Assembly: GCF_020520425.1 (NCBI RefSeq)
Contig: NC_079489.1
Location: 20,794,001-20,858,000 of the forward strand
DNA from: Spinacia oleracea
Lineage: Eukaryota > Streptophyta > Magnoliopsida > Caryophyllales > Amaranthaceae
DNA length: 64,000 nt
Reading direction: 5' to 3'
The notes beneath the pieces are model-generated. The model saw only the letters and a program-made list of their open reading frames with translations, did not search any database and was not told the origin of the DNA. The stretch's first letter is position 1. Each line of letters opens with the position of its first letter. The position numbers and the translations under genes were made by a program. Of this stretch, positions 9,797 to 20,719 are shown one piece after another.

Positions 9797-12395
9797 TGTA
9801 ATACCCCGAATTTTTAAAACTCGATTAATTATGCTTAATTATTTTTTATTTAATTTAAAAACGTTTTAAATCCTAATTTCGAACTTTATTTTAATTAATG
9901 AAGTTTTAATTCGCTTGAATTTTCAATGTTGTTACACGAATTACTATTTTTTTTTTAGATTTTATAATTTCGTATTTACCAGCTTAACGACCTTTTTAAA
10001 TCTTAATATTTTCGGATTTTTAATAATTTCGGAACGTTCTTATTTTATTCAAAAATTTAATTTATTTTTCGTTAACGATATTACATATTTTTTTTTATTT
10101 CGAAACTTAGTTTTGATTAACCATTTTTATTCCAATTAATTTCCTAATTAAATAATAGAGATCAATTTTCTGAATTTTTGCCTAAATAATTGAAATTACG
10201 AAAATGCCTTTGAAGAGCAAAATTCCATTTCACTTCTTCTCCCTTGCTCTCCACGTACAAAGCAAGAAGGAGCATTTTTCTTCCTTTCTTCCTTTCCCTT
10301 GAAATCAGTCCATGTTCATGCCTTGGCCTCCAAGGTCTTCACTCTTCTTCTTCACTCTACTTTTCATTATAAACAACCATTTTCTTTCCATTTTTCTAAA
10401 TCAAAAATCAGTTAACCAAAAATGGAAATCACCCCTCCCTTGCTTCCTTTGTTCGAACCGCCACCACCAACGACCACTGCAACCACCGACTACCACCACC
10501 TCTGCCTGCTGTCTATCACCTTCGTCCCACACCACTCAACCACCTCTGTCCCCGCCCAGAACTCATCGGAAACCACCCCTCAAACCTCCCCTGCCCCTCG
10601 CCTCTTTCTCCCCTGCCGCACCACCGTACCGCAACCACCACCACTTCCAGCCACCGTCCACCATCACCACCCTGCACCCTGATCTCCGTCGCCCAAAAAA
10701 CCCCAGGTGCTCCGCCCTTACCGCCGCCCAGAGCAGCCCGGAAAATACCCCCTCCCCTGTTTTTTCCCCTGTTTCGCGCGACCTCCCTCTCCCCCTTCCT
10801 TGTTTCTCCGCCGCCGCGGAGCCCCACCATCACCGTCGCCTCTGGCGCGGTTTGCGCTGCTGCACCGCCCAGCTCAGGCGGCCACCCTCCCCTCCTCCCC
10901 TCTCCTCTCTCCTTCCTTTGCGTTGCTTCCCCTGTTCCTTCGAGCCTCCCCTGCTTCGAGCCTCAGTTTCGAAAAGAAACGAGTTCCAGTGATTGGAACT
11001 TTGTTTCTTTTATTCCTCAAATTGAGCCCAACCCTTTTGTTTTGGCCCAATATCCCAAAGTAAGCTCTATTCTTTTATTTAAAAACCTATGTTAATATTT
11101 CATGAAAATCAATTATTATTTACTTTAATTATATAAATTTTAAATGATAATATCAGATTTATATTTTGATTGAAATTTGATTTAAATAATATATTTTCGT
11201 TAATTTATGAAATTAGATAATATTTATGTAAATCGATTTATGAAATTTTGATTGAAATCTTGTTTAATAATATTTTCAATAATTTATAAAAATATATTTT
11301 TATTAAATTCATTACTTCAAAAATCACTATCTATAAATTTATTATTTATAAAATAATGGTTTTAAATTATTTATCGTTTTAGCTACTAATTCAATAATTC
11401 GATTTATTTTGAAAGAAATTGGACTCGGGGCTCAGGAAGGACGATCCATCGGACAGGAAGTATAAAAACTGCGGTTGAGGTAACGGTTATTGCTAGTACC
11501 CGCAATCCCTTCAAAATGTATTTATGTACAAATGATGTTATGAATGATTGATGTTTTATAATGATGTTTTATGATTTGCGGGATTACAAGTATGTTTTGA
11601 TTGAATTGATTTACGATAATGCAGCTTTATGCAAAGTATTGATTTAATGACTTATTATTCCCGAAAGTAATGATTTTATGAAATAACGAGATTTAATGGT
11701 TTTATTGAACTATCCTGATTGAATGAGATTTTCCTGATTAATGTTCAACTAAAAGAAATGTAAACATGATAAATGAAAGTGTAAGAACTGGTCAAGTTCC
11801 CCTGATATGGAGCCCAGGTTCCCCCTGATAAGAAGCACTGGCTTCCCCTGATATGGAACCAAGGTTCCCCCTGATATGAAGCACTGGCTTCCCCTGATAT
11901 GGAACCAAGGTTCCCCCTGATATGAAGCACTGGCTTCCCCTGATATGGAACCAAGGTTCCCCCTGATAAGAAGCACTGGCTTCCCCTGTTATGGAGCATT
12001 GACTCCCCCTGTTATGAAGCACTGGCTTCCCCTGTTCGTAGGAGACATCCTACCATGTTTTCCTGTAAAGTCCTGACGACCAGAATAATATTGTTAAAAG
12101 GAAAAACGTTAATGAAATGATGATATTCCTGAAATAATGTTCCTGAAATTCCTGAAATGATATTATTGAAAATGATGTTTCAAGATGATGCTTTTGAAAT
12201 GATGATTTATTAAATGTTTTACTATATTCTATTCTCCCTGTTTATTAAATAAAATGAATTGAAATGATGTTACGATGCTAGGATAACTCGTTACTGAGTC
12301 TTCGGCTCACCGTTTTGTTTTCCGTTTTAGGTACTGCTGGGGACCACGGAAACGAGTAGTGGCGAGGATTTCACTATTACCAAGTTCACCTAAGT
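9797..12395 (+). repeat. 3' LTR of element 2, truncated at its right end
   Basis: Begins TGTAATACCCCG. It has a C-rich block at 10420-10980 that yields Pro/Ser/Thr-rich frames on the plus strand, the same location and bias as in element 1. It also contains a 46-bp minisatellite at 11797-12032. It breaks off where TTCCGGAATCGGAAATATT-type Copia LTR sequence starts. Confidence 0.75.
11797..12032 (+). repeat. 46-bp minisatellite inside the element 2 LTR
   Basis: A tandem array of alternating ~23-bp subunits of the form TTCCCCTGATATGGAACCAA and TTCCCCCTGATATGAAGCAC, five or so 46-bp units with small variants (ATATGG/ATAAGA/TTATGG). All three minus-strand frames are open through it as repeated GEPWFHIRG/SQCF-like words. 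That is a consequence of the repeat, not evidence of a gene. Confidence 0.85.
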
Positions 12396-13274
12396 TAATT
12401 CCGGAATCGGAAATATTAAATATTTTTTCGAAACGGAAATTAATTCCGGAATCGGAAATATTAAATATTGTTCGTATCGGAAATGATTTCCGGAATCGGA
12501 AACTTAATCGGAAGCGTATCGTACGAATTAACATCGGACGAGGCTCGCTAGACTAAGGCCCAACACGAAGCCAGGCCATCGCCCAACAAGCCACACGCAT
12601 CACCAACACACGCCAAGCCTCGACCAGGCCCAGCGCAAGGCCAGGCCTAGCCAAGGCCTTGGGCGATCGCGGACACAGGCAGCAACATGGGCCGAGCGCT
12701 GTGCGCTCAGCGTGGGCCGCAAGGCCTGCGCGAGTGTGCGGTGCTCGTGCGATGCTCGTGTACATGCTATACGAATCCTAAAGCTATTAGGATTTGATAT
12801 ATGATTAAATTCCTAATCCTAAAAGGATAATTTAATTAAATAAGAGTTCTACTAGGATTCTAGTTTAATTAATTCGTATCCTAGTAGGATTCCAGTTCCT
12901 TTTCCATACCTCTATAAATAGGTGCCTAGGGTCATAATTTATAGACACCATTGAAGTATTATAAAGGTAAGATTTTGAAGAAAAATCAGCCATACACTTG
13001 CACCTAAATAGCCGAAATTCCTAAGCAACCTTAAGGGCGATTCTAGTTGGTCAAGCTTAAGGCGGATCCGAACGTGCTGTGGACTATCTACGGAGGGACG
13101 ACATTTGGAGTCCTAAAGACTTGTTCTTGTTCGGTTCGGGCGCAGCTAGGCAAGGCACGCTGCAACATGTATGCATCTATTCTATGCTAAATGATTATGT
13201 GTAAATAATATGCTTTCCTGGCTTTCTGGTTTTCCGCATGATTTATGTTTTGTCATATGTATCATAACCTAACA
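12396..13274 (+). repeat. 5' LTR of the Copia element (5'-truncated)
   Basis: Matches the last ~880 bp of the 3' LTR with scattered differences. Contains a GC-rich block (12556-12760), a plausible TATA region (CTCTATAAATAGG at ~12910) and a CATAACCTAACA end. Confidence 0.85.
12911..12922 (+). promoter_or_regulatory. Likely LTR TATA box
   Basis: TCTATAAATAGG lies about 360 bp before the LTR end. The same motif occurs in the 3' LTR at about 21735. It fits the core promoter that would start genomic RNA. Confidence 0.5.
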
Positions 13275-13275
13275 G

Positions 13276-13290
13276 TGGTATCACGAGCCT
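13276..13290 (+). other. Primer binding site of the Copia element
   Basis: TGGTATCACGAGCC starts two bases after the LTR end. It is close to the initiator tRNA-Met complement TGGTATCAGAGC but altered at the last positions. Confidence 0.65.
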
Positions 13291-15890
13291 CTTATTATTT
13301 TCATAATCTAAATTTCATAAACATGGTTAAATTTTACAAATTTGCAAAGAATTAAAAGGGGTGATTAATTTTCGTAATTGTTAATTAATTGCAAATTGCG
13401 TTTATTTAATTATATGTACGCAGTTTTTCGGCAGTTTCTTCGTTACTCATCCAAATAGAGTGATTTTTGTGTCAATTCCGCATGTAAAAGGCATTCTAAA
13501 TTTTTGACAAAATTAGTATTTTTCGGCCGAACCCAGAATTCCCAAATTCGAAGCCTAACTATGACTTTTTGGAGGTTTTAGTTTTTCGAAAGCAAAAGTT
13601 TGTAAATTTAAGATGTTAAATTAAATATTTGCGATTCTTGTTGATAAATCTTGAATTTTTGATTGACCTACAGTATATGTTTAACAAGTTTGAATGCCTA
13701 GCCTTGTTAATTATAAAACCTAATTTGTAATTATGATTAATTTCTTGAAATTCGAATAATTTAGAATTAATTTGATTTTCATAATTAATTAATAATTTAA
13801 TTAGGTATCCATGATTAAAATCCACCATAAAAATTGTTAATTTATGTTAAATTTTTAATTTTTATGACCTAGATTTGAATCCATGTTAATCGGAAAATTA
13901 ATTGATTAATAAATTTTCGATTTTTCACCCTAAAATTATGAAATTAATATGTTTTATTAATTTGTCATTAATTTTGAATTAAAAATTTTAAATTTTTATG
14001 AAAACGCTCATTAATGTTGCACGCACAAAGCAATGGAAGCTACGTGTTAACCTTAAGGGGTGTTGTATAGTGCGGGCACGCGACGACGAGCAAGGGAGCT
14101 CGTCGCCCGTGCGGTACGAATGCAGCGAGCAACATAGCGCATGGCGCGCGCACGAGGCAAGGGAGCCTGTGCGTGTGTGCTGTGGCGATGGGCGAAGGGC
14201 GAAGGCATGGCACGAGCAGAGGCGCGCGCCCGCGAGGGCGAGAGCTGGTCGCCCATCGATCGCAGCTCCGCGCACCAACACGCGTGGCCTCGAGGGCTTG
14301 CTTGCGCGCGATCGAGCGAGCACTCCCATCGTGGCTGCTGCGATGCATGCGGGCAAGCAGGCTGCGCGCAAGCGTGGCTTGGCTTGCTACGTTTGCGCGT
14401 GGCTGCTGCTGCAATGTGCCATGGGCCAGCGATAGGTCGTGCACTCGACGGGGCTTGGGCGCAAGCCCAAGTGCTCGTCATGTTACGATTATCAAGTTTT
14501 AAATTATTTTGAGATTTTCAGTTCATATAATTTTAATTAATTTTAAAATTAATAATTTAAATTGTTTTCTTGGATTTTAATTTAGAATATTATAATTATT
14601 ATAAATTTTAATTTATTCTAATCATTTTACTAAAATTAAAAACCTTGAATTAATTTAAATTCGACTGAAAATAAATTAAATAAGTGGATTCAAATATAAA
14701 TTTATATGAGCTTTAAATTTTAATTAAATTTGTATGTTTCCGGTTAGACTAGAAATACATTTTTATGTTTAAAATTAGTAAAGCATATGAATTTATTGGT
14801 TTAAGTCGGAGCAATTTTAGTCATAAACTCTTGATTAGGTCTACAAATCCTTTAAGGTTATTGGTGCCCTTAATTAATTGCTGCAAATATTTATGTGATG
14901 CATAACGTGTTTTACTAACCAGCTATGTGGGCCATTCATGATAATGAATGGGTGAATGGTATATATTGTATATGTATTGTTTTGCAGGTTATGAAGTGAC
15001 TAGTATGGCCCAAATAGGATAGAAAATATGGTCTGCGTACCATTAATTTGAATGTAATTGGTCTAAAGTACCAAAATTGTTTTTCAATTCAAATATGGTA
15101 TGCGTACCATCAAATAGTTGTAATTAGTTTAATTATAGCTTATCCTATTTGAAGAAAATGGCGCCTCCCACGGAGATTTTCAAGAAGGACTTTGAAGTTG
15201 AAGCTTCAAGATGAAGTCGGGCCATACTAGATCACATTTATCTTATGCATGCTTTAAGTTATTTATTGCTTTTAAATATGTCTTAAATATGCATGAGATC
15301 AAAGCTTGATTATGTTGCATGATTAAGGATTTTAGTTCACTTAAAATCTAACCAACATAGTAAGAGCCTTAAGTTCCAAACTTAAAAATTGAGTTAAAAG
15401 GTGCCTTGCCAAAATAACACTTACTTGGATATCCTTTTTCCATCGATCTTAGTAATAGTTTTCCGCCATAGCGAGGCGTTACTTATCGATACTAAAGGGG
15501 TAAGGTACAAAAATAATTATGAGTACATGTTAGTTTTGGTGAAACTCAACGATATAATTAAGGAGTCCTTTTATGTCGTGGCAAAATCGATAGGTTTACC
15601 TAATAAGTTCTTAGACGTACCTATCAACCAAGAGTAGTTTCTAGACTATTAGCAAAAGGCTTTTGCTTACCTAAAAGATTTTATAATTGAGTCTAAATAC
15701 ATAATGTGCTTAATTCTTCAATGGATTTTAGGGTCTTGGAATCATTTTATTCACACCTGCCGGAACACATAACTTGAATAAAATGCTTAATGAACATTGA
15801 ATTATGCATGTATGTTAGAATTTAAGTTTATTAAGAGAAACTGTGAATGGTTATTTATTTGTTTATTCTTTTTCAATTGTAGTTTTAATT
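13291..15890 (+). other. Long Copia leader with an embedded GC-rich island
   Basis: About 2.6 kb between the primer site and gag. Most is AT-rich, but about 14030-14480 is strongly GC-rich with sharp edges and is open in nearly every frame on both strands (104-145 codons). Such all-frame openness is typical of GC-biased non-coding DNA. A short frame at 15401-15637 has no recognisable domain. The leader is unusually long for Copia. Confidence 0.6.
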
Positions 15891-18347
15891 ATGGCAAACA
15901 ACAATTCATTCAACATTCGATCAATTCTCGAAAAGGAGAAGTTGAGCGGGGAAAACTTCCTTGACTGGCAAAGGAACTTGCAAATAGTTCTTATGCAGGA
16001 AGAAAAGGAGTATGTCCTGGAAGAGGCGATGCCCGAAGCCGCAGGCGAAGGGGTCACTCAGGCAGCCCTCAATCGTTGGATTGATGCCAACAAGGATGTG
16101 AAATGTCTAATGCTTGCAACCATGAGTGCAGATCTACAGAAAACGTTCATCAACTCAGATGCTTTCACGATCATCAGTGAGTTAAAGAACATGTTCCAAG
16201 ATCTGGCTCGGGTCGAAAGATTCGAGACTCATAGGCAAATTCTTGAGACCAAGCTCAAGAAAGGCGAGCCCGTAAGTCCACATGTTATCAAAATGATTGG
16301 ACTCATTGAGAATATGAGTCGGTTGGATCAGCAATTCTCTCAGGAAATGGTTGTAGACACCATCCTCCATTCTCTTCATAACGGGTATGATCAGTTCAAA
16401 CTGAACTACAGCATGAATAGTCTGGACAAAACGCTCACTGAGCTTCACGGTATGCTGAAGACCGCTGAAAAGACGCTCAAAAGTGATAAGCAAGATGTGC
16501 TTATAGTGCGTGGGGGCAAGTTCAAGAAATCTGGAAAGAAGAGGAATGCTAAGAAAGGTGGCAACAAGGCCAGCCCAACTAAGCGAACTGGCGCCAAATC
16601 TGAAAAGAGGAAGGTCAGTCAACCCACTTCTGAATCCGAATGCTTCTACTGCAAGAAGAAGGGGCATTGGAATAGAGATTGCTTGAAGCTAAAGGAAGAT
16701 CAGAAGATCGGAACAGTCGTTCCATCTTCAGGTATTTTCGTTATAGACTGTAAACTTGTTAATTCAACTTCTTGGTTATTAGATACAGGTTGTGGCTCAC
16801 ACTTATGTTCCAATTCTCAGGGACTAAGAAGAAGTAGAAAGTTAAGCAAGGGTGAAGTCGACCTACGAGTGGGAAATGGAGCAAGGATTGCTGCATTAGC
16901 TGTAGGAACTTATTATTTATCGTTTCCCTCTGGGCTAGTTTTGGAACTGGAAGAGTGTTTCCATGTTCCAAGCCTTACTAAAAATATCATTTCTGTTTCT
17001 TGCTTAGATGCTAAGGGATTTTCCTTTTTAATAAAAGACAATAGTTGTTCGTTTTATTTTAAAGAGATGTTTTATGGATCTGCTAGATTAGTCAATGGAC
17101 TTTATTTATTAGATCACGACAAACAAGTTTATAACATAAATACCAAAAAGGCCAAAAAGGATGATTCAGATCTCACATATCTGTGGCATTGTCGATTAGG
17201 CCATATTAACTTGAAACGCATGGAAAGACTTCAAAATGAAGGAATTCTAGAACCATTTGACTTAGAGAATTATGGTAACTGCGAATCATGTTTACTTGGC
17301 AAAATGACGAAGCAACCTTTCTCTAAAGTTGGAGAAAGAGCAACTGAACTATTGGGTTTAATCCATACAGATGTATGTGGACCAATGAGTACAAATGCTA
17401 GGGGTGGTTTCAGCTACTTTATCACTTTCACTGATGACTTCAGTAGATATGGTTATGTCTACCTAATGAAGCATAAGTCTGAATCCTTTGAAAAATTCAA
17501 GGAATTTAATAGTGAAGTAGAGAATCAATTAGGCAAGAAGATTAAGGCACTGCGGTCTGATAGAGGCGGTGAATATCTGAGCTATGAATTTGATGACCAT
17601 CTGAAAGAATGTGGAATTCTATCAGAATTGACTCCTCCTGGAACACCACAATGGAACGGTGTGTCGGAACGGAGGAACAGAACCTTGCTAGACATGGTTA
17701 GGTCAATGATGGGTCAGGCCGAACTTCCAATAGAATTTTGGGGACATGCACTAAATACAGCTGCACTCACTATAAATAGAGCTCCGTCTAAAGCTGTTGA
17801 AAAGACTCCATATGAGTTATGGTTTGGAAAGCATCCAAAAGTATCTTTTCTTAAGATTTGGGGATGTGAAGTATACGTCAAACGATTAATTTCAGACAAA
17901 CTTCATCCAAAATCTGACAAATGTATCCTTGTGGGCTATCTAAAGAAAACAAAGGGGTATTACTTCTACAATACATCTGAGAACAAGGTGTTTGCTGCTC
18001 GAGATGGTATCATTTTGGAAAAGGATCACATTTCCAAAATGACAAGTGGGAGAAAAGTAGACCTCGAAGAAATTCGAGTCGAACAACAAACTCTAGAGAA
18101 TGCTCAAGATAACATTCAAGATGAAACTCAGAGATCTTTAGAAGTATCTGGTGAAAATCATGGTCAATCTACAGATGTAACCCCGCGTAGATCGCAGAGA
18201 TATAGATCTCAACCGGAAAGGTACTTAGGTATTTTGACGAACGAGAGCTATGACGTTATATTACTTGAAAGTGATGAACCTGCGACTTACAAACAAGCTA
18301 TGACGAGCCCTAGCTCCAAGCAATGGCATGAAGCCATGCAATCTTAA
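15891..18347 (+). CDS. gag-pol: Copia polyprotein, first part: Gag, protease, integrase
   Basis: The frame is open from 15843, but the ATG at 15891 (MANNNSF...) is the likelier start. Counting from 15843: a UBN2/DUF4219-type Gag domain (residues ~30-220), a basic linker, a CX2CX4HX4C knuckle CFYCKKKGHWNRDC (~267), an aspartic protease active site LLDTGCGSH (~314), a GAG_pre-integrase HHCC zinc finger (HCRLGH ~449, CESC further on), then the rve integrase core with catalytic Asp in HTDVCGP, Asp in LRSDRGGEY and Glu in GVSERRNR. It ends at a TAA (18345-18347) where Copia proteins normally continue straight into RT. The next frame is in the same phase nine bases later, so this is one polyprotein with a single premature stop. 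Without read-through no RT would be made. Confidence 0.88.
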   Translation: MANNNSFNIRSILEKEKLSGENFLDWQRNLQIVLMQEEKEYVLEEAMPEAAGEGVTQAALNRWIDANKDVKCLMLATMSADLQKTFINSDAFTIISELKNMFQDLARVERFETHRQILETKLKKGEPVSPHVIKMIGLIENMSRLDQQFSQEMVVDTILHSLHNGYDQFKLNYSMNSLDKTLTELHGMLKTAEKTLKSDKQDVLIVRGGKFKKSGKKRNAKKGGNKASPTKRTGAKSEKRKVSQPTSESECFYCKKKGHWNRDCLKLKEDQKIGTVVPSSGIFVIDCKLVNSTSWLLDTGCGSHLCSNSQGLRRSRKLSKGEVDLRVGNGARIAALAVGTYYLSFPSGLVLELEECFHVPSLTKNIISVSCLDAKGFSFLIKDNSCSFYFKEMFYGSARLVNGLYLLDHDKQVYNINTKKAKKDDSDLTYLWHCRLGHINLKRMERLQNEGILEPFDLENYGNCESCLLGKMTKQPFSKVGERATELLGLIHTDVCGPMSTNARGGFSYFITFTDDFSRYGYVYLMKHKSESFEKFKEFNSEVENQLGKKIKALRSDRGGEYLSYEFDDHLKECGILSELTPPGTPQWNGVSERRNRTLLDMVRSMMGQAELPIEFWGHALNTAALTINRAPSKAVEKTPYELWFGKHPKVSFLKIWGCEVYVKRLISDKLHPKSDKCILVGYLKKTKGYYFYNTSENKVFAARDGIILEKDHISKMTSGRKVDLEEIRVEQQTLENAQDNIQDETQRSLEVSGENHGQSTDVTPRRSQRYRSQPERYLGILTNESYDVILLESDEPATYKQAMTSPSSKQWHEAMQS

Positions 18348-19856
18348 TTAGACTCCATGTCTGAAAACCAAGTATGGGATTTGGTCGATTTGCCAGATGG
18401 CTACCAAGCCATTGGAAACAAATGGGTTTTCAAACTGAAAAAGGACAAGGATGGGAAACTTGAAGTTTTCAAAGCTAGATTGGTTGCAAAAGGTTACAGG
18501 CAAGTCCACGGTGTGGATTACGATGAAACCTTTTCACCAGTTGCAATGCTAAAGTCTATTCGGATAATGTTAGCAATCGCTGCATATTACGATTACGAAA
18601 TATGGCAGATGGATGTCAAAACCGCTTTCTTAAACGGCGTTTTAATAGAAACTGTGTTTATGACACAGCCTGAGGGTTTTGATGATCCAAAGAATGCTAA
18701 AAAGGTATGCAAGCTAAAGAAATCAATCTACGGATTGAAGCAGGCATCCAGGAGCTGGAATATACGTTTTGATGAAGCAGTCAGTGACTTTGGTTTCATC
18801 AAGAACGCAGACGAATCTTGTGTATACAAGAAGGTCAGTGGGAGAAAAATTACTTTCCTAGTCTTATATGTCGATGACATATTACTTATCGGAAATGACA
18901 TTCCTATGTTGAACTCTGTCAATATTTGGCTTGGGAAATGTTTTTCGATGAAGGATCTAGGAGAAGCACAGTACATATTGGGCATCAAGATTTACAGAGA
19001 TAGATCTAAAAAGATGATTGAACTTAGTCAAAGCACTTATATCAATAAGGTGCTTGATAGGTTCAAGATGGCAGACTCCAAGAGAGGCTACCTACCCATG
19101 TCTCATGGAATAACTCTAAGCAAGACTCAGTGCCCAAAAACACTTGATGAGCGTAGACGACTGAATGGGATTCCATATGCATCATTGATTGGTTCAATAA
19201 TGTATGCTATGATATGTACACGCCCGGATGTTGCGTACGCACTCAGTGCTACGAGCAGATACCAGTCAGACCCAGGAGAGGAACATTGGAATGCTGCCAA
19301 GAATATTCTGAAGTACCTGAAAAGGCACAAAGATGACTTCCTGGTCTATGGTGGAGATGATGAATTAATTGTTAAAGGCTATACGGACGCAAGTTTCCAA
19401 ACCGACAAAGATGATTACAGATCACAGTCTGGGTTTGTCTTCTGCCTCAACGGAGGTGCAGTAAGCTGGAAAAGTGCTAAGCAAAGCACCATTGCGGATT
19501 CTACAACTGAAGCGGAGTACATTGCTGCACATGAAGCAGCAAAGGAAGCTATATGGCTAAGGAAGTTCATAGGTGAACTTGGTGTAGTCCCCTTCATTAA
19601 AGGACCAATAGCCCTGTATTGTGATAATAACGGAGCTATTGCACAGGCAAAGGAGCCTAGACACCACCAAAGAGTCAAGCATGTACTTCGTAGATTTCAC
19701 CTTCTACGAGAGTTCGTTGAAAGAAAAGAAGTCGAGATAAGCAAGATTGGAACTGATGACAACATATCAGATCCATTGACTAAACCTCTGCCGCAGGCGA
19801 AGCACAACTCGCACACTGCAGCTATGGGAATCAAGCATAATGGAGAATGGCTTTGA
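18348..19856 (+). CDS. pol: Copia polyprotein, second part: reverse transcriptase and RNase H
   Basis: Same reading frame as the preceding block, separated only by one stop codon. The first ATG is at 18357 (499 residues). RVT_2 domain: NKWVFKLKKDKDG, VDYDETFSPVA, MDVKTAFLNG and the catalytic YVDDILL at residues ~171-177. It is followed by the connection and RNase H domain with Asp in GYTDASF, Glu in TEAEYIA and Asp in YCDNNGA, and it ends near the usual Copia C-terminus. All catalytic motifs are intact, so apart from the upstream stop the coding region is little decayed. Translated alone it would lack Gag and could not be packaged normally. Confidence 0.88.
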   Translation, partial: LDSMSENQVWDLVDLPDGYQAIGNKWVFKLKKDKDGKLEVFKARLVAKGYRQVHGVDYDETFSPVAMLKSIRIMLAIAAYYDYEIWQMDVKTAFLNGVLIETVFMTQPEGFDDPKNAKKVCKLKKSIYGLKQASRSWNIRFDEAVSDFGFIKNADESCVYKKVSGRKITFLVLYVDDILLIGNDIPMLNSVNIWLGKCFSMKDLGEAQYILGIKIYRDRSKKMIELSQSTYINKVLDRFKMADSKRGYLPMSHGITLSKTQCPKTLDERRRLNGIPYASLIGSIMYAMICTRPDVAYALSATSRYQSDPGEEHWNAAKNILKYLKRHKDDFLVYGGDDELIVKGYTDASFQTDKDDYRSQSGFVFCLNGGAVSWKSAKQSTIADSTTEAEYIAAHEAAKEAIWLRKFIGELGVVPFIKGPIALYCDNNGAIAQAKEPRHHQRVKHVLRRFHLLREFVERKEVEISKIGTDDNISDPLTKPLPQAKHNSHTAAMGIKHNGEWL

Positions 19857-20719
19857 TGTCCTTATTTAATGTTTTAAAGTTTTAGAGTTTAATTCTTTGT
19901 AAAACATTATTGGTTAATCATTCACAATAAATGAATAGAATTCATTTTCCATTTAATTTGTGGTTTATTAAATGATGAGTCCCTTCAATTTGACGAAATA
20001 TTCAAGATAGACTGTCAGGACCAGTCCTGTGACTAAGAAATGTCTATCAAGTGAACTTGAATGTCAAAAGTTGAAAATGGTCCCTGGTCGGAATTTTCTA
20101 TAAAATTGGACGCATAGAAAACGTTAGACGACTAGAATGCAAGATGACTAGTAGTTCTGTTTCTTGAACTATGTGGACATGGAAATGTCGTAATCATTTG
20201 CATAGATACTTACTTTGGGAAGATTAGTATCGGACAGACCTATGAAACTTTACTGTAAGAGATGAAAATCTGTCATAAGTAAATTTCATTAAAATTATTA
20301 GACACTAAATCCTCAATACCTGAGTGATTTGAGATTACTTGTTTGAGAACTACTTACTTTGACGTTGACCAACCGTCGCACCGTAAAAGGAGGCTATAAA
20401 GGCAACGCTCAGGTAATCACCTATCAAACGAAGACTAATCTCAAGATCACAAGATTGGGATTGTCCTCCCATAAATCGGGATGAGATGCTTAAAAGTTGT
20501 ACAAGGCCACTCGGAGAGATAGAAACTGTAAAATGCATGGCCGTGCTCGGATGAATCATAGGCTATGATTATCTGTTTATTTGATCAGTTGAACTCTGAA
20601 ACCGAGAAACACCTCTGGACATAATAAGGATGACAACTCTTACCCTATGTTCAAGAGAAAGCATCGAGCGACAAAGGAATTAGGAAATGCACACTTGTCC
20701 CTAAGGACAAGTGGGAGAC
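19857..20719 (+). other. 3' untranslated part of the Copia element
   Basis: About 860 bp with no supported frame, ending in GGACAAGTGGGAGAC directly before the 3' LTR. The purine-rich AAGTGGGAGA is the probable polypurine tract. Confidence 0.6.

Larger units (their letters stand above)
6741..12395 (+). mobile_element. Older relative of element 1, plus orientation, Gag decayed (element 2)
   Basis: Plus-strand order: the last 228 bp of a 5' LTR (6741-6968, the rest displaced leftward by element 1), an iMet-type primer site with one inserted base (6972 onward), a 2.8-kb interior, a polypurine tract ending at 9796, and a 3' LTR from 9797. LTR landmarks match element 1, for example the block around 11420-11510 and the TTTTAGGTAC segment near 12330. 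The 3' LTR stops at about 12395, where Copia LTR sequence begins; its last few hundred bases are missing from the window. No pol domains are present. Confidence 0.8.

Noticed and set aside
11745-12022. Three overlapping minus-strand frames with repeated GEPWFHIRG-like words
   Set aside because: Produced by a 46-bp tandem repeat whose period leaves all frames open; no non-repeat sequence extends them.
11797-12032. Regular repeats that might suggest a CRISPR array
   Set aside because: Units are directly tandem with no unique spacers, and the context is a plant LTR.
13998-14512. Six overlapping frames of 104-145 codons on both strands
   Set aside because: All lie in a GC-rich island and none shows a domain; openness in every frame is a composition effect.
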